This document shows, piece after piece, positions 1 through 13,749 of a stretch of DNA of 64,000 nt (position 1 is its first letter; every line of letters begins with the position of its first letter). Origin of the DNA: Opisthorchis felineus (lineage: Eukaryota > Platyhelminthes > Trematoda > Opisthorchiida > Opisthorchiidae); assembly GCA_004794785.1 (NCBI GenBank), contig SJOL01007403.1, positions 418,952-482,951 on the forward strand, given 5' to 3'. The position numbers and the translations under genes were made by a program. The notes under the pieces were generated by a model. That model was given only the letters and a program-made list of their open reading frames with translations, did no database searches and was not told the origin of the DNA.

Positions 1-3000
1 GTTCTTTTGACGACGAAGTCTTGCCTAGAACTGATCACCTGGTAGAAAGAACCAATCTTTCTTAACCTCTGCAAATAAATAAACCTTTTGTAATAAGTTC
101 TTCATGAGAGAGAAAACTCTGTCTCGCAGTTTCTGATGACTCAAAGTAGCAGTGTAGAACAACAGGATTGTGTTAATTCTGAGGGGTATTTCTGGCCAGT
201 TTCAGCTAATGTTCATTAGCACAGAGCTGATTCTAACGCGTGAAAATCAAAGTGCGATGCAGCATGTCCTAAATACTTAGAGTGAAATGCATCCGGAAGT
301 TAGCATTGTGCAAGCTTCTTCTTGGGTTGCAAAACACGTGGCCTGATTGAGCAGACTTAGCACATGCATAGAAGGCTTCAATAGTATCGATGCGAGTTGG
401 CAGAAAGCTGGTTTGCAAAGACGCATTTTGCGCATCACCTGAGATTCACGGTGTCGGGCACTACTAGCCTCGTTAATCACTGAAGTGGATAAAGCTGTCC
501 TCCATACTCCTGGAGGACATGAATTGCAAACAAAAAACAAAGTCTGATTGTTCATCTTAGTTCTTCGGCAACAAAATATACACTCTTCTGTTGCGAGAGG
601 CAAAACCTTTTAAAACGGTTTGACTATGTACCGTATCACAGAACTGCCGACCAGCTATACTTTGTTGTGGTTATGTTAGTAACACCTGATATGGCTTACT
701 GTGATGAAAAGCTGTACTCGAAGAAACTTCAACTCATTAAGAATGCTCTCCTGACTTGGAATTATATCGAGGAATAAGTGGGGTTAAGAAGACAGTGTAT
801 GTGACCATTTCTAATAGCACTTCCAAAACACTGGCCTTTTGAATCCACTTGTCTCATCGCTTCACCCGGTGAACCTTCTTACGGATGTAAGAATGAATCT
901 TGTCCAGATTGTGTCTGTTTTCAAAGGGATTAAGAGGTGAGCCCTAATATTACTGCATTAGCTTCGAAGCTTCAGTATATTATAATATGTGCAACAATAT
1001 TCGCTCGTACTGCTTGTCAAAATATTTCTCACAAGAGAAATTGCCCTTTTAAACCTATGATATATCAAGCCATTCCGAGGATTACCGTAGATTTCCTCTG
1101 CCCTTTCGTGAATTTTACACCTTTCCTCAGCGAGGCAAATCAGCTTCCTCACTCAGGTCTACATCAGGTCTACATCATCATCATCAGAGAATAAATGTTT
1201 ACAACAAAGCTCTGGTCCACTCCCAAAAACATAAGCCACACAAGCATTCTCAGGCTAATCAGGACTCATTTGGCGGAAAATTCCCGCAAAACTATAAATC
1301 CCGTTACTGTAATATACAAAAGCTTAATTATCCAGTTTTTTGTATGAAAAACCAACACAGAGACTATCAGGACCGAATATCAAGCAGCCGCTTCCTCCCA
1401 ATTGCTGTTTCTTGTTCCCTACTATGCGCTTAGCTACCAAAAATACCCGAAACTTTGTTGAGTAGCGCTCCAGAAGAATATTGTTTACTTGTGCTGTTTA
1501 GCAGCCCATTGCGGTCATAATATATGGGAAGAGTGGACATCCTTTTGTTGATAAGCAAGTAAAAATTATACCTGAATGCCACTTAATGAATGCGGTTTAA
1601 CACACATTGGTCTAAATTCGTCCAGAGATTGAGCAGTGGTGAAGAATCAGATGGTCATCCCTAATGTTCTACGATGCCGATGGAGGATCCAATATCTACC
1701 AAGTCGCGGGCTTGTTTTTTGCAATAACTGCAAAACAACTACAAAGCAATTATAACGCAATCCACTGCGCACTCATTCTTGATACAAGGTTGATGTGTAT
1801 TCCCAACCTCGAGCAACCATACCCTGCTTTGTCCACCTAATGATCCCTTGTCAGAAAAAACTGCGCACCAGATTACTCTACCAAGTTCAACCTCTTGTGG
1901 TTTGCCAGTGAGAAATACGTTTCCACTGTCACCCAGTACCAATTTTCTGGAATTTTGTAATCAAGTTTATCATTCCAACCATAACTCAAATTTGCTTCTC
2001 CCAGTGATAGGATTGGTCGTGATAGTGAGTGTCTGTTTCTTAAGTTAGATGATGCTGTTTTCAAAGGGGCAATCACAACCAGCAAAATTGCTTGGCTTTT
2101 CCAGAATTCTACCTAGACTTTCATTCTACTCCCCAAACTTGTCATTCAAACGCTCATGGCTTCAGTAGTCTCCTTGTTTTTTGTGCGTGACCAAGAAACT
2201 CACACATGGCTGCAAGATCATTCACGTTTGTGACAACTATCCATCAACTCTTTGTGTGATATCACGGAGCGAGTTCCAAAGTCACGATATGAGTGTCGAA
2301 GAAAAAGTCAGTTTGTTTAAGTTTATATCCTAGCTTTTTTGGAAGAATAATGATATTTTGCTCTGAAGAATGTGGTTTACATCACAAAGCAAAACTGACG
2401 GATCTGGATCATTAGACAATGCAAGGTATAGTGACAGTTGAAACGGATCTATTTTAGATGCTCGCGAATGTGAATTTGTATGATATACCTATGAGTGTGT
2501 AGGGACAAATGATGACTTTGAAGGCTTTAATGTACATGTGCAAGAAACAATGATCTAAAAATCCCGAGACTCTTCTAAACAGCTTTTCCTAATCATCAAA
2601 GTTCATTTGATAAGGACGCGATTTGTACCTAATCAGAAACTTATTATTTGCACTTCTGTTTGTGAGAAACAGAATTTGTTTGGGATGCATCACTTCCCCC
2701 AAGATAGTTTATCTGAGTGAATGGGGATGAAACCCAGCATCGCTGAAATGGTCATGTTATTAGACTTGACCAGAACAGAAAATCCTGCTGCATCCATTTA
2801 ACCTGCAGTCAAATCGCATGTTGCGTTTTGTTTTGTTTGCCAGTCAAGAATTGCAAAGCCAAATATTACCTCGCAGTTGATTCTTATATCAGTCAATGCA
2901 AGAATAGCCGGCTGAATGAACCACACAATTCAGTACTGAAGAGCAATTTTGGTGCCCAATCATATAAGCTAATAAAAGCTGCCATGACCTTCAGAGCTAA

Positions 3001-3910
3001 TCGATGGAAATATGTCGTCTTCTTAGATATCCAACGTTGAAATGCAAACCTCGCAATTTTAAGTGTATCGAATTTTAAGTACACGACCTCCTACTGGAGC
3101 ACTTGTTGGTGCAATACTTTGAAGGATTTACCCAACCACTTTGGTCACGGAAGTCCTACTTATCAAAATCCTCCAAATTTTCAAGGGTGGAGATGGTCTT
3201 CCAGGTAGTTTTCTGTTTGATTCGACCCAACTATCGTGTATGTAATAGAAACTTACTTGGTATAAACCTGATATCTGACCAGAGAGGTTCACGACGCACG
3301 GTTCAGCGATGGACTGAATCAGAGTATATAGTGGCTGCTAAGGAGCAATTTGCAGCCAACTCAGAGAATGAAAACTTACTTTCATTGCATGTGGCAAGTT
3401 TTAATGTCTCTTAAAAAGAAGTGAACGTAAAATGACCAACTGGACCAGACTGCTCTGCCTTTTTCGGAATCGGTATCGATCACAAAGCTGTTGTCACTCA
3501 ACCCCAGTGGTTGTCATTGATCTAACAGTCCAGCTTAAGTCGGTTGGTGATGGAATATCGACTCAGTTATCATGTGCTGGGGACTACCAGGAGCAAGCGT
3601 CAACCTAGATTGCCAATTTCTAGTCAGGGTTACGTGAGGCAATTGACAACTGACCTTTTAGTTCTCAGCTTTTTATAATTAAGACTCCAACATTTCACCT
3701 AGCGGTACAAAATACTTAAAAGGGGATGCCATGTCACCATTGTGTTGGACTTTGAGCAGTAAGTGGTCTTCAGCATGCTGACAAAACATTGAGTTAGTCC
3801 CTTGATTGTCCAACGCCTATATTCCTGAATACCAATCTTCTACACTTCTGACTTCAAACTTTATCACAGAAAATACAAACATTCACACGAATATGCATAT
3901 GACAGTTCGG
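1..3910. other. AT-rich non-coding DNA, no gene recognised
   Basis: I see no conserved domain, splice-supported exon or recognisable transposon in this stretch. Short open frames exist on both strands but none is longer than expected by chance, and none shows a known motif. It may be intergenic or intronic. A diverged old repeat could be missed by eye. Confidence 0.4.
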
Positions 3911-3960
3911 ATGATTGCCAAGCCCGACGAACAGATCAACTACCATCTGATCAACCACCA
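3911..3960 (+). repeat. Truncated copy of the hammerhead-type repeat (3' half only)
   Basis: These roughly 50 bases match the 3' half of the repeat unit seen at 36511-36610. They run from the ATTGCC stretch through CGAACAGATCAAC to CTGATCAACCA, with a handful of substitutions. The ribozyme core (CTGATGA and GAAA) is missing, so this is a 5'-truncated relic. The same unit occurs in the opposite orientation at 27975-28076 and twice in the palindrome at 36403-36610. It has no coding capacity. Confidence 0.65.
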
Positions 3961-6900
3961 GAATATGCATACTTGTGGTTGATAAAAGAAAGGTACTTTT
4001 TTGAAAGCGGGTTTTGTATTAGTTGAGGCTGGTGGTGAAGAGCAAATAGACGCATTCGTGTATAAGACTGACTCAAAAGATACCGTTGCAGAATTTTTAA
4101 AACGAATCTCACTAAATAAGCCTTCCAGAGTGCATCTCATTACACTGTTGATAGGCAGTGAATTCATTCGGTCTACCTACCTACCTGAAATTGTGCTTTC
4201 TAGTGTATTGTTGTATTTGTTAGAGTAAGCTTAGGTCAATCGTCTGAGAAGAGCGACTGAATGGTGTGATTTTCACACGAGAGACATCCGCGTGGATGTG
4301 TCTGCCCTTAACCAAGGAATACACTAGCATTTCGTAAGAAGTGAAAACAACCAAAAATACGTCCCAAAGAAAACCTTAGAAAATGGTTTTAAAAAGCTGA
4401 ATTCGTACGTTTCAGTAACAGCAACGGTTGATCTCCCGGCCACAAGAACCGGAAGAAACTGATATAGATATTCATCCTGTTTACTGGTGAATGCATTCAA
4501 ATGGGATTAAAATATCCCATATAAAACTCCCTTTTTTAGAACTTTGTGGAAGGCGTAAACATTGGACTACAATTTAAGCTTCCTTCGACAAAAAAATTTC
4601 ACCCTAAACTTGAGAATGTCTACGGAATTTCACTGTAGGCAGGTTTTCGCGGTGAAAAAAGCACGCGTCCTTCATCATTGAGCTCGAAGCAACAAAGGGA
4701 CGAGGAAAACGAGAAATTCGCAGAGCTCATATGCAGAGTAACTGTGACCTTTAAACACACACACACATATATTTACTGGAAGCAAAATGTTTCTAGTTTT
4801 TGTTTGACCGTATTTTGTGTCAAAGATGGAATACACTTGCATAGACGTGATGCACTACACATAAGGTCGCTGAAACTTCTCCGACAGCCTACGACCGGAA
4901 TCGCTCTTCTTAAGGCTCATCAGGCAGACGCGGTCCCCAAGTTTCCGTCAATCTTATCTCCTGCTTGAACCCAGGTCACACAAAATTCGACTTGTGCACT
5001 CATCCCCATACTAATTCGGTTTTGACTAGAGACTGAAATTCAGCTGAGTCCCTCTTTTATGGTGTACTCGAATAGTTTTTAGCAACCGTATGGATAGTGT
5101 ATTACGTCAATACAATGTGCTGCGATATCTCGAATGTCGTACCAGATTAAATGTGAAGCGGTCCGGTGCAACACATTCAGCTGCTTAAGGACATCATAAA
5201 AGGGAGATTCTACCAGGTCCCAGGTGAGTCTCCCATCAAAACCAAATTGGTATGCAGATGATTCTATAAGATGGAACAAACTTTATCATAATAGTGAACA
5301 GCTATAGCGTATTTATGGGTGACAATAGCTCGATGAGAATAGAATGAATATGCCCTTAAATAAATTGGGGGTGTTTTACCACAATATACTGACGAATGCA
5401 AAGATTTTTTAATAGATCGGAACACACATACAACAAGTATGTGTAGTCGCCTTCTGAAACTTTCGTGAATAAAGGTTCATTCCAAATGATCCCTCTAATA
5501 GCTTGCCATTGCTTAAGGGAAGACTTTATTGTTTCTACTTAAAGCGTCCAACAGTCAAACTTATCATTATACCAGTATATTCGTGGGTTGTGTCTAAAGT
5601 CATCCTTTCGCTCGAAAGTACCTCAAAACCTGTACACAAAGCCAAAAGCCGACGGCACCCGGTGCATTCACTAGAAGCCTTTGTTCTGGTATTCCAGTAA
5701 GCAGAAGTAAGCTATCCCCAAAATGATAAAAAAAATTTCAGTGGTGCAAGAAAATCAGAAGTGTTTCAAGTGTGTTGCATTCACTCAACCTTCATTCAAA
5801 CGCACAGAAATTTGACAGCATTCACCTATCGAGAAAATCTTGTTGCTTACTTTGTAGAAATATATGGAGTTCGAAATGGATATGTTCTGCTAATTTCTGG
5901 AAACTAATCTCAGCACTTAAGTTTGGTGGATCCTAACCCCGGAAAACTGCTGACAATGAGTACTTTATAAAGGAGGCTAAAAGAGAGTTTAATGCTCTAC
6001 TTCTGCTGGTTCTCTACAGTCTAAGATGTCATGGTTAAAACTGGGTAAATGCTGGCAGTGTAAAGAGGTTTGGGAAGTTCCAATAGAGATTTCGTCCTGT
6101 AAATGGAATTAATCCATATTGGGTAGATGACAAGCACTGCGCAGCTGTTTCACGCTTATCAGAGATCGTCAGAAGTGTGAATCTAGGGAAACCTGAGTAT
6201 TTAGTAGGATATAAGTGGGGTCGCTTTTATGTTTTCTGGACATCTCTGACGCTAGGAGTTCATAATGGCTCGCATAAAGACAACTTTGGAAACTGTAATT
6301 TCACAAGTAAGATGCTCCGCTTTCAAATGGTAAAGAGATCACGAAGTGACCGAGATTTTTTATGAACAGAACAAGGTCGAGGAGTAGGTAAGGCCTATGA
6401 ATTGTTCATACTCAACCTAATTAGAGAAAGCTGGGCAACAGACAACCAAATAAATGAATGTCAATTTTCGACAGATTTTTCTTTTTTGGAGCCAAGGCGA
6501 ACAGAATAATTTAGATAACTGATTATGCTGTTTTCAGAAGAGAAGCTTCGAACCCAGTAGAAGGTGAACACTAGCGTCTAGTCAGAAATCGAAAAACAAT
6601 GTTGGAGCTAACCAAAACGAACAAGTTTTGGTTTTATGAAAGATGGTCACAAGGTAATGGTGGCCAGGATAAAATCTCTTACGTAGGTCGTACGGCTGTA
6701 AACCAGAGTACACACAGAGTAAAACCCTTTAGTTGCAACCCAACTATTCATTTATGGTGATGAAACGTACATATTCGTACCATCGGCTTGACTGCCCTTT
6801 TGTGGTCGCTTTTACAGATCACTCACCTTCTATATGCACTTGACCGGCGTGAAAAAATCCTGATTAAACCGATGTCACAAGTTATTTAGCCAACCAATTA

Positions 6901-9900
6901 AGTGGAATAAAACCAGAACAAAAAGCAAGAAGAAAGGGCCCGATCACAACGGAGGAGCAGAAATGTCAAATGGAAGGGACCTAACGAACCAACTTAATGC
7001 AGAGAAATGAGACCACAACGCAACTTTGATTCCAAGCTGAGCAGCCAAATTAAGCAAAATCCAGGTTTGGACCAACCAGTTACTTTGAAGATATTGGATA
7101 CCGTTTTGGAGCTGTATAAGCACACGCAGGAGTGGAAAAATTTACCCACTCACCGGCGCACTGACGAGGTCATGTCAGCTTGTGACGAAATGTTTGTAAT
7201 CCGATTCCCAATGAATATTTTGTATTCTGGTAACAGAGTTTGGCGGTTGCCCAAACACAAAAGGTAACCACCTTGTCTTCGGGAGTAAGGTATAGAGTAC
7301 GAATTCAGCCTCAAGATAGGGTAGCGTTTTCAAGACTGTATTGCGCACTTGCAAGTTCAGTAAACTGTTGTCGTACTAAAGTAGTTTCAGTGCTGAGGCT
7401 ATTTTGAGTAAAGAATTTACCTACTTATTGGGAAAGTGAGAGATAGAGCACTGAAACTGCTTCAAGGTATAATACCAGCCACATTATCTCAAGAAAGGTT
7501 GCAAGCTGGACGAGCGCATCCTGACTGGGGACAGAAAATTGCTTCAACACCAGTACAGGGCTTATCTCGAAGGGCACACACAGCACTGGCACATTTTCTT
7601 TGATGGACAATTGTCAATTCTATATTTTCTGAATTATTCCGCATGGCTCCGGTAAAAACGGCATGAAAAAATGAATAAGGTGTCAGAAAATGGTACTTTG
7701 GAGGATTTTCAGACAATGGTAATATCAAATGCCTGCGTTTTGTTATATATTGTGTTTTGTGTTTGTGTTATGTTTATGTGTATTATGGTTTTACAAACGT
7801 CTCTAATGTTCGACCAATGGTCACTTACCAGTCAGAAGCTCTGTCTCTTTAATGTGCGCAAAAGTTTGTTTTAAACTTTATTTCAATATTGACCTCTCGT
7901 AAAGGACATGTATTTGTTTCTGAAACGCACTCAAATAGTTTGAAGCTGACAGCCCAATTTTCTTCTCTGGAAACTCTAGAATTTTAGTGACAAAATACAT
8001 CGTTCCTGTTTATTGTATTAGTTAGCTTATTTGTTCCGCTTACATTTGAAAGCAGTTTTACATGCATCAGTTTAGCCTAAAGTGGGTTTCAAGTCGGCCT
8101 AACCCTTAGTGCAAGTGGTTTTGTCTACAGCATAAATGGCCAAGCTGATTGTTCGGAGTAACGGGATAATTCTCTAAGTTATCTTTTTTGGAATAAATTA
8201 CCGTCTGAATGAATGCTGAGGATTTCATATACTTTGATACCTAAGGATGTGGTCTTTACTAAGTGTGAAGCATGCAAGACCGTGAAGATTGAACTGTATA
8301 GGCATCAAGTCATAGGGTTTATTTACAGGACCTCCAAAGTTTATGGTGGGTTATAGTGTCACGGGCAAAGTAGGCGATGAATCCTTCTTAAATAACGGGG
8401 TAACCAGGCCGGATGTTGCTTCTAGAGGTAGTATTTTACTGCGCAGATATACCTTATATAAGAATAGAAGCATATTCAGAGTCTTCTTGTAAACAACAAT
8501 GAAGTGCAACAGAATAAATAATGTGAAACAATACAACTTAAAATTCGATTGAGATATACTAAAGCTCGTTCTTTATGTAGGTAGAAGTTATATTTCTTAG
8601 GGAAGACAGAGAGTGAAAGAGTTTTAAATAAAAAAGAAAGAAAAAAGAAAAACCAGTAAGTTATGCAACAGATAGTAGTACCTTCAAATAGGTAACAGTT
8701 TCAGCAGTGAAAGGGCATGCGGGTGAGAGATATAGGCAAGTAAACTGAAGAAGTAAACTCCAGTGAACATTTCCGTTGACAGTAATGTTTGAACAAAACA
8801 AATAACCATACTCTTCGGCAGCAAAAGAGCGTTACTAGGTTGTTACTGAGAAATGAATTGCCGATGAGGCATAACAAGTTATGCTGAATAAAATAGAGGA
8901 AAAATATTTAGAGGAAGTCTTTTCACCTCAAACCTGACAATCTTAGCCTGGGGTAGGGCAAATTTGAAGTGCACAAATGAGGTAAATTTTGGAAGGTGAA
9001 AGATTTGTGTTCCCTTAAGAGGAACTCAACCGTCTTGCATGCTCACATTGATGAGATCTTGATGACCAGGATAATTTGGTGGTAAAAAGGCCCAAGAACA
9101 ATAAAAAGCTAGCTCAATCAAAAAACTAAGTCAGAAATGAAATGCAAAGATAGATGGATACGTGGATAGGTCTGGGAGGATTATATTTACTGATTTGGGC
9201 AGGCTTCAATCGAAGCTAGTGGCAAGGTCTATATTTATCGACGTGTTTTCTTATTCCCTATCATCACACAGTTGTAATAACGTAAGGCACTGTGGCCGGC
9301 AAAGCAAAGGGAGAAACAATGCGAAGTTATCTGCGAATGCAAGAACAAAAAAGGTGACGGCGGATCAAAGTTTCTTTGTATATACATAAACAGTGAAAAG
9401 CAGCAGGGATGCCTGGAAAAATTATATACTGATTTTCTGAATCTGAGAGATAGTACCACCCATTCTTACTTGCACTGAATGGGTACATATGGGCGTTTAA
9501 TCCATGTAAAAATATCTGTGTACAGCAAATAGAAAGCGTAAGAAGATAACCGGATACCAAACTCAGTCAGGCGCCATTGACATATTGATGGCAATAACTA
9601 TTGTTTCAACTACACAGCCCAGAGTAAGATCAAACGTGTGAAATGTAATCCAACATCTAGCCCGCTAAGCGATGGCTTCTAAACTTTATGGAGGTTTGCT
9701 CAACAGTTCGCTGTCTTAAAGACTGCTGAGAACTCTTTCGATCACAATTGTTCCAAAAACTTTGAGATAGCAGGATAGCGAAGATGGGCTGGTGCTTTTT
9801 CAGCCGTTTTTAGGGCGGTGTTTCTAGTAGTAAGAAAATATACAAATGGATCTGAATAGAAAAGCAGCTTTGAAATGACGTGAGTAAGTTTGAGAGCACT

Positions 9901-12900
9901 GTTAGAGAGCGATAATGAATAAATACCATATGAAGCAGGTATACTGAGAATTTTTAGTTCTGATAGGAGTTGGCTTACTTTCCTCCTGATGACGAACGCT
10001 GAAAGAAGGTGAGGCAGGCTAGAAGGAGAAAAAGAAGGACTGAAGAGGGAGTTTTTGGACTTCCATACCTGTTAAATATGAAGGGGACTGAGGAAGAGAA
10101 GGCAACGATTTGCCTTTGAACAAGCTCTAGAAGCTGCCACTTTAAGTAGAACATCTTGATAGGTGGGTAGCCTTCCTTACGATAAACTTTTTTTGGCTCT
10201 TTTGATCATGGGTGACCACACATTACGTGCAGCAACGTCATTAGCGCATTTTTGGGAAAAGACCTGAGCATGACAACGTCCATGCTGTCTGTTTTTTTTC
10301 TTTTCTACCAACAGGCTTTTATAGTGAAGTATTTTGGTGATAGAAGTTTTTCCCATATAAAGAATCAGAAGAAGGCTTGCTCACTTATTCAAACAAAACA
10401 CTTGCAATCTTCTTGGAAAACACTAAAATTGCGTCTAAAAAAATGAAAAATCTTGGGAGGCGATGATCAGAAGAAGAACCACAGATTTGTATGGGCCGTT
10501 GAATGGGTAGTGTTGCCATTGCAGTCAGGAAATTGAGTCGGAAGTCAGACAAGCCAGGTTAAAGAGTTGACCATAGAAAACAACTTGGCCGCACGGCCCG
10601 TGGTATCCGTTTGGAAACAAAACGAGAGCGACTCTCCATTTTGGAAGCAGATTTCATCGATGATAGAAGCTTCATTAACGGAGTCATGATGAAGAATCTG
10701 TCCCCAATTATTAGTGGACAAAGAGAAGAAAGAAGCCATAACATTGGTATTTGGAGATCAATAAAATATTTGTTTTATAATACGGAGTTTAACTTAAGCC
10801 TAAATATTTGAAAGGCGGTGGAACGATATCCGACACAAGATGGCGAGGAAGAGACAGAAGTTAACGTATGTACACCGCACCACTAAAGCAGTGTGAAGTG
10901 GTATGGTTCAAAATCGTAGGTAGGTGACTTGGGACTCAGTTGAGCAGGAAAATGAAGAAGGGTTAGAGGACAGGAGTCATTGAGTCTGGACGGTTTTGCA
11001 GTTTAACCCGCAGATGCTACCCCCACTGAGCCTCTAAAATCCTCTGAAAAAGTTAAACGAGGTATCTTTGAGGGTTAAATTTTCATGTTTGTTTTTGAAA
11101 GTGACAGACTGGCATCCTCGATCAAGCCATATAACGTTCCTATAAGTATGACAGTGCTTGCCTCCTGGAAGATGGGGTTGGAAGAAAATCCCCAGGTCGT
11201 GCTCAATGACGAAGTGTGCTGGTAGGTTGGTATCTAAAGAGCTTATGCACGCTAGTGTCTAAAGCCAAGGACACTTCAGATTTAAGTGTGGAAGTTGAGC
11301 GCATCAATCAATGCTTAATAATATAGTGTTTGTTCTTAAATTTTATTATGATCTGTCACCAAGACAACAAACAGTGAACCAACTTTTGGCGTCATCTGCC
11401 AAGAATAATACAGCTAGAAGTAGTGTAGACTAGGTTTAATCAGTGCAAATAGTTAATAGTTTGGGACCGCATTTATAACCTTATGGCGCCTCACAAACTG
11501 AGACATGTAATCAGTGGCGTGCCGCTTTTGCTACTCGCAATTTTCCTCTCTGTAAAATGACCAGGGAACCATTGACGGAAACAGAGTATGATGTCTAATG
11601 ACATGAGTTGATTTCAAAGCAGACCGTTGTTCACGTTAGTAGGTGCTCTTTAAAAGTCAGGATAAATGAATACATGAATTATTCAGAATCACGCCTTTAA
11701 AAGTCCACGTGTGCTGTTGATTAAGAAGTTGGCGGTCACCAACGACATTGGTGCTCTTTCGGCAGCTAGACCTACCATTATTTTTGCGGCTATCGTATGT
11801 ATGGTAATTGGCTTTAGGGCATTTGTACGGAGTAATGTCTGGCGGTATCTCTGGCCAGATGTGAACCTGCCAGGAGTGAAGTTAGGGTTAAAATATTTTA
11901 GCTCAAACGTCTATTATGCTGGCTAATGCTACGACAGAAGTCTCGTTAGTACCTGAAAATTTTCAAGTATATATCAAGACTTTGTAGTTTGGACTTGGCA
12001 TAACCAGGCTTGTGGTTTGGCAGCATGTGTTATTTTTTGTCATCAGACGTTGGTAGTAACACTGTTTGATACCGCTGCTAAGAGCTGCACCTCCGTAATG
12101 CCTGCATTTCCCTTGTGGCAGTAGTTGTGATGTTGTTTATAGTAAAGGTTGGGATCTGTGACTTTAGCTTCACTAGGATGTTCTGTATAAACTTGTTCTG
12201 CATAGTCCGTGCTTTTTAGGCAGATCCTCGTTGCATTCGAAAGTTTTTTGGCCAGTTGCTCGCTTCCTGTACGTTTGCGATTGCCGTAACATGCACCTTC
12301 ACCGCCATACCAGCTTTTAACTCTTATGACACGCAGTAATCTTTTCAAACGCTTCGGTCTTTGTACTAGACCTTTTTCTTTTGATGATCACACATGTATG
12401 TGTAGCACGGTCACACATCTGGTTCTCCGTTAAAAATTCGGTGGAACTTGCAGTCATAGCAATACCCGCAACTAATTTGATCGTTAAGTGGTATGATCAT
12501 GTATAGTAACTACTGTAAACATCAATATTTCAACAGCGACTAAACCTTCAAAGGTCCCGGTCAACAAGTTTCGTGGGGAGAACTGTGTTTTTTTAGTGCT
12601 TCATTTTTTATCGTTTCTTAGTTCTGGTCTGACTGGGCTTGGTTAGACACAGTCCTCTCCATAGTACAGTACATTATTCTATGTCATGACTATCAGTAAG
12701 TCCGCTACTGGATGAAGCTGCATACTTTACATTCAGGACTGGTGTACTGCTGTTTCGTTGTAGAGCCACAAGGGTTTATGTACTCCATGTAGGCGTTCGT
12801 CTCAATAAATCACTAGTTAGGATCATAATATACTTGGTAAATATGCTGGATGAAGTGAGCTGAATCTTTTCATATAATAGCCGATATAGTGACTGTATAT

Positions 12901-13054
12901 ATTGAAAGCTAACATAAGTTAGGTCGCCTGATCTTAGATTCTATATTACAACATACTTTCAACACCTTTTTGGCTTCCATTATCTATTCCCTGTGCATAT
13001 CAAACTAATTAGTGCCGACAAAGCACTTACGAGTTGGGCTACTGAAAACCCGCT
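3961..13054. other. AT-rich non-coding DNA, no gene recognised
   Basis: No recognisable gene, transposon coding region or RNA gene was found. There is a short CA-rich run near 4756-4771 and an A/G-rich run near 8626-8652. Several open frames of 60 to 100 codons occur, for example 4001-4228 on the plus strand and 12043-12348 on the minus strand. None carries a motif I recognise and their length is near chance for this base composition. The segment just below 13055 would be the 3' flank of the minus-strand PPPY gene. Confidence 0.4.
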
Positions 13055-13236
13055 TTACGCGACGCCAGCTCCTTCTACGCCAACAAGACGTGGAGGTTTG
13101 TACAACTTACGGTATGGCGCATCTGTAGTTGTAGGATAACTTGGAGGTATGCTTTCTCCCGGTGGACCAGGATACGGTGGGGGGAGTTCTTCATTCCCAG
13201 GTTGAGGGAAGTGACCCATAGAGACAGGGTACGGAG
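13055..13236 (-). CDS. Terminal exon of a putative membrane protein with proline-rich PPPY tail
   Basis: Reading the minus strand, a pyrimidine-rich acceptor ending TTTTTTACTCAG precedes about 60 open codons that end in TAA at 13057-13055. The peptide is rich in Pro and Tyr and contains GNEELPPPYPGPPGE, which includes a PPPY motif, followed by PPSYPTTTDAPYR and a basic end. PPxY motifs are known ligands of WW domains, such as those of Nedd4-family ubiquitin ligases. The exon starts in phase 1 (two bases complete a split codon), which matches a possible donor at 13476 in the upstream exon. I cannot name the family. The low complexity makes homology hard to judge by eye, but the acceptor, reading frame and composition together look like a real C-terminal exon. 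Confidence 0.5.
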
Positions 13237-13475
13237 CTGAGTAAAAAATTGTTGTGGTGATCTTTAGGTTTTCGTACTTGTGTCCGACATTTCGCTGATG
13301 AATTTCACTAGGATACTTGTGATAATACGATATGCCCTTTGAAAATTTTCAAACACCGGTGACCTTGACAAAGCTTCAGTTCATGTTCGTGTACATTCGG
13401 TTAGTCAGAATTTACCGATCAGGCTGGAATTTTCAAGTAAGAGATCTGTGTACACAAATATTGTAAAAATAATAC

Positions 13476-13749
13476 CCCTATAGGGTTCACTGTCGGCGGC
13501 TACAGCCGCCGAAATCATTTTTACTGAAATTGTGGAGTTTTCCGTGTGCAGGATATCAAAAGGAAGCACTCTTGCCCGGCTGCGTTTCACAAACGTCCTA
13601 ATAACAGTTGCCTGTTCGGGGTCATCAAACCCCACACACTTGGAAGCAAATAGGAGTGCACTACTAAGGTACAACCCCAAGAGACTGCAAAAACTGGCGC
13701 CAAGGAGTGCACTCAAAATACAGCATGCGTGCATAAGTTTCAGACGCAT
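13476..13749 (-). CDS. Candidate upstream exon of the PPPY membrane protein
   Basis: On the minus strand an ATG at 13749-13747 opens a frame of 114 codons; an in-frame stop lies a few codons upstream. Residues 6 to 35 form a long hydrophobic stretch with Cys and small residues (LMHACCILSALLGASF onward), consistent with a membrane segment or signal anchor. A Cys-containing loop and a basic RSRAR patch follow. A GT at 13475-13474 could act as donor after AGG-G, leaving phase 1, which fits the phase of the exon at 13236-13055 across a 239-base intron and would give about 151 residues. That donor is weak, and the real start could be an upstream exon, with the segment near 14278-14450 also hydrophobic. 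Exon ends are inference. Confidence 0.33.
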
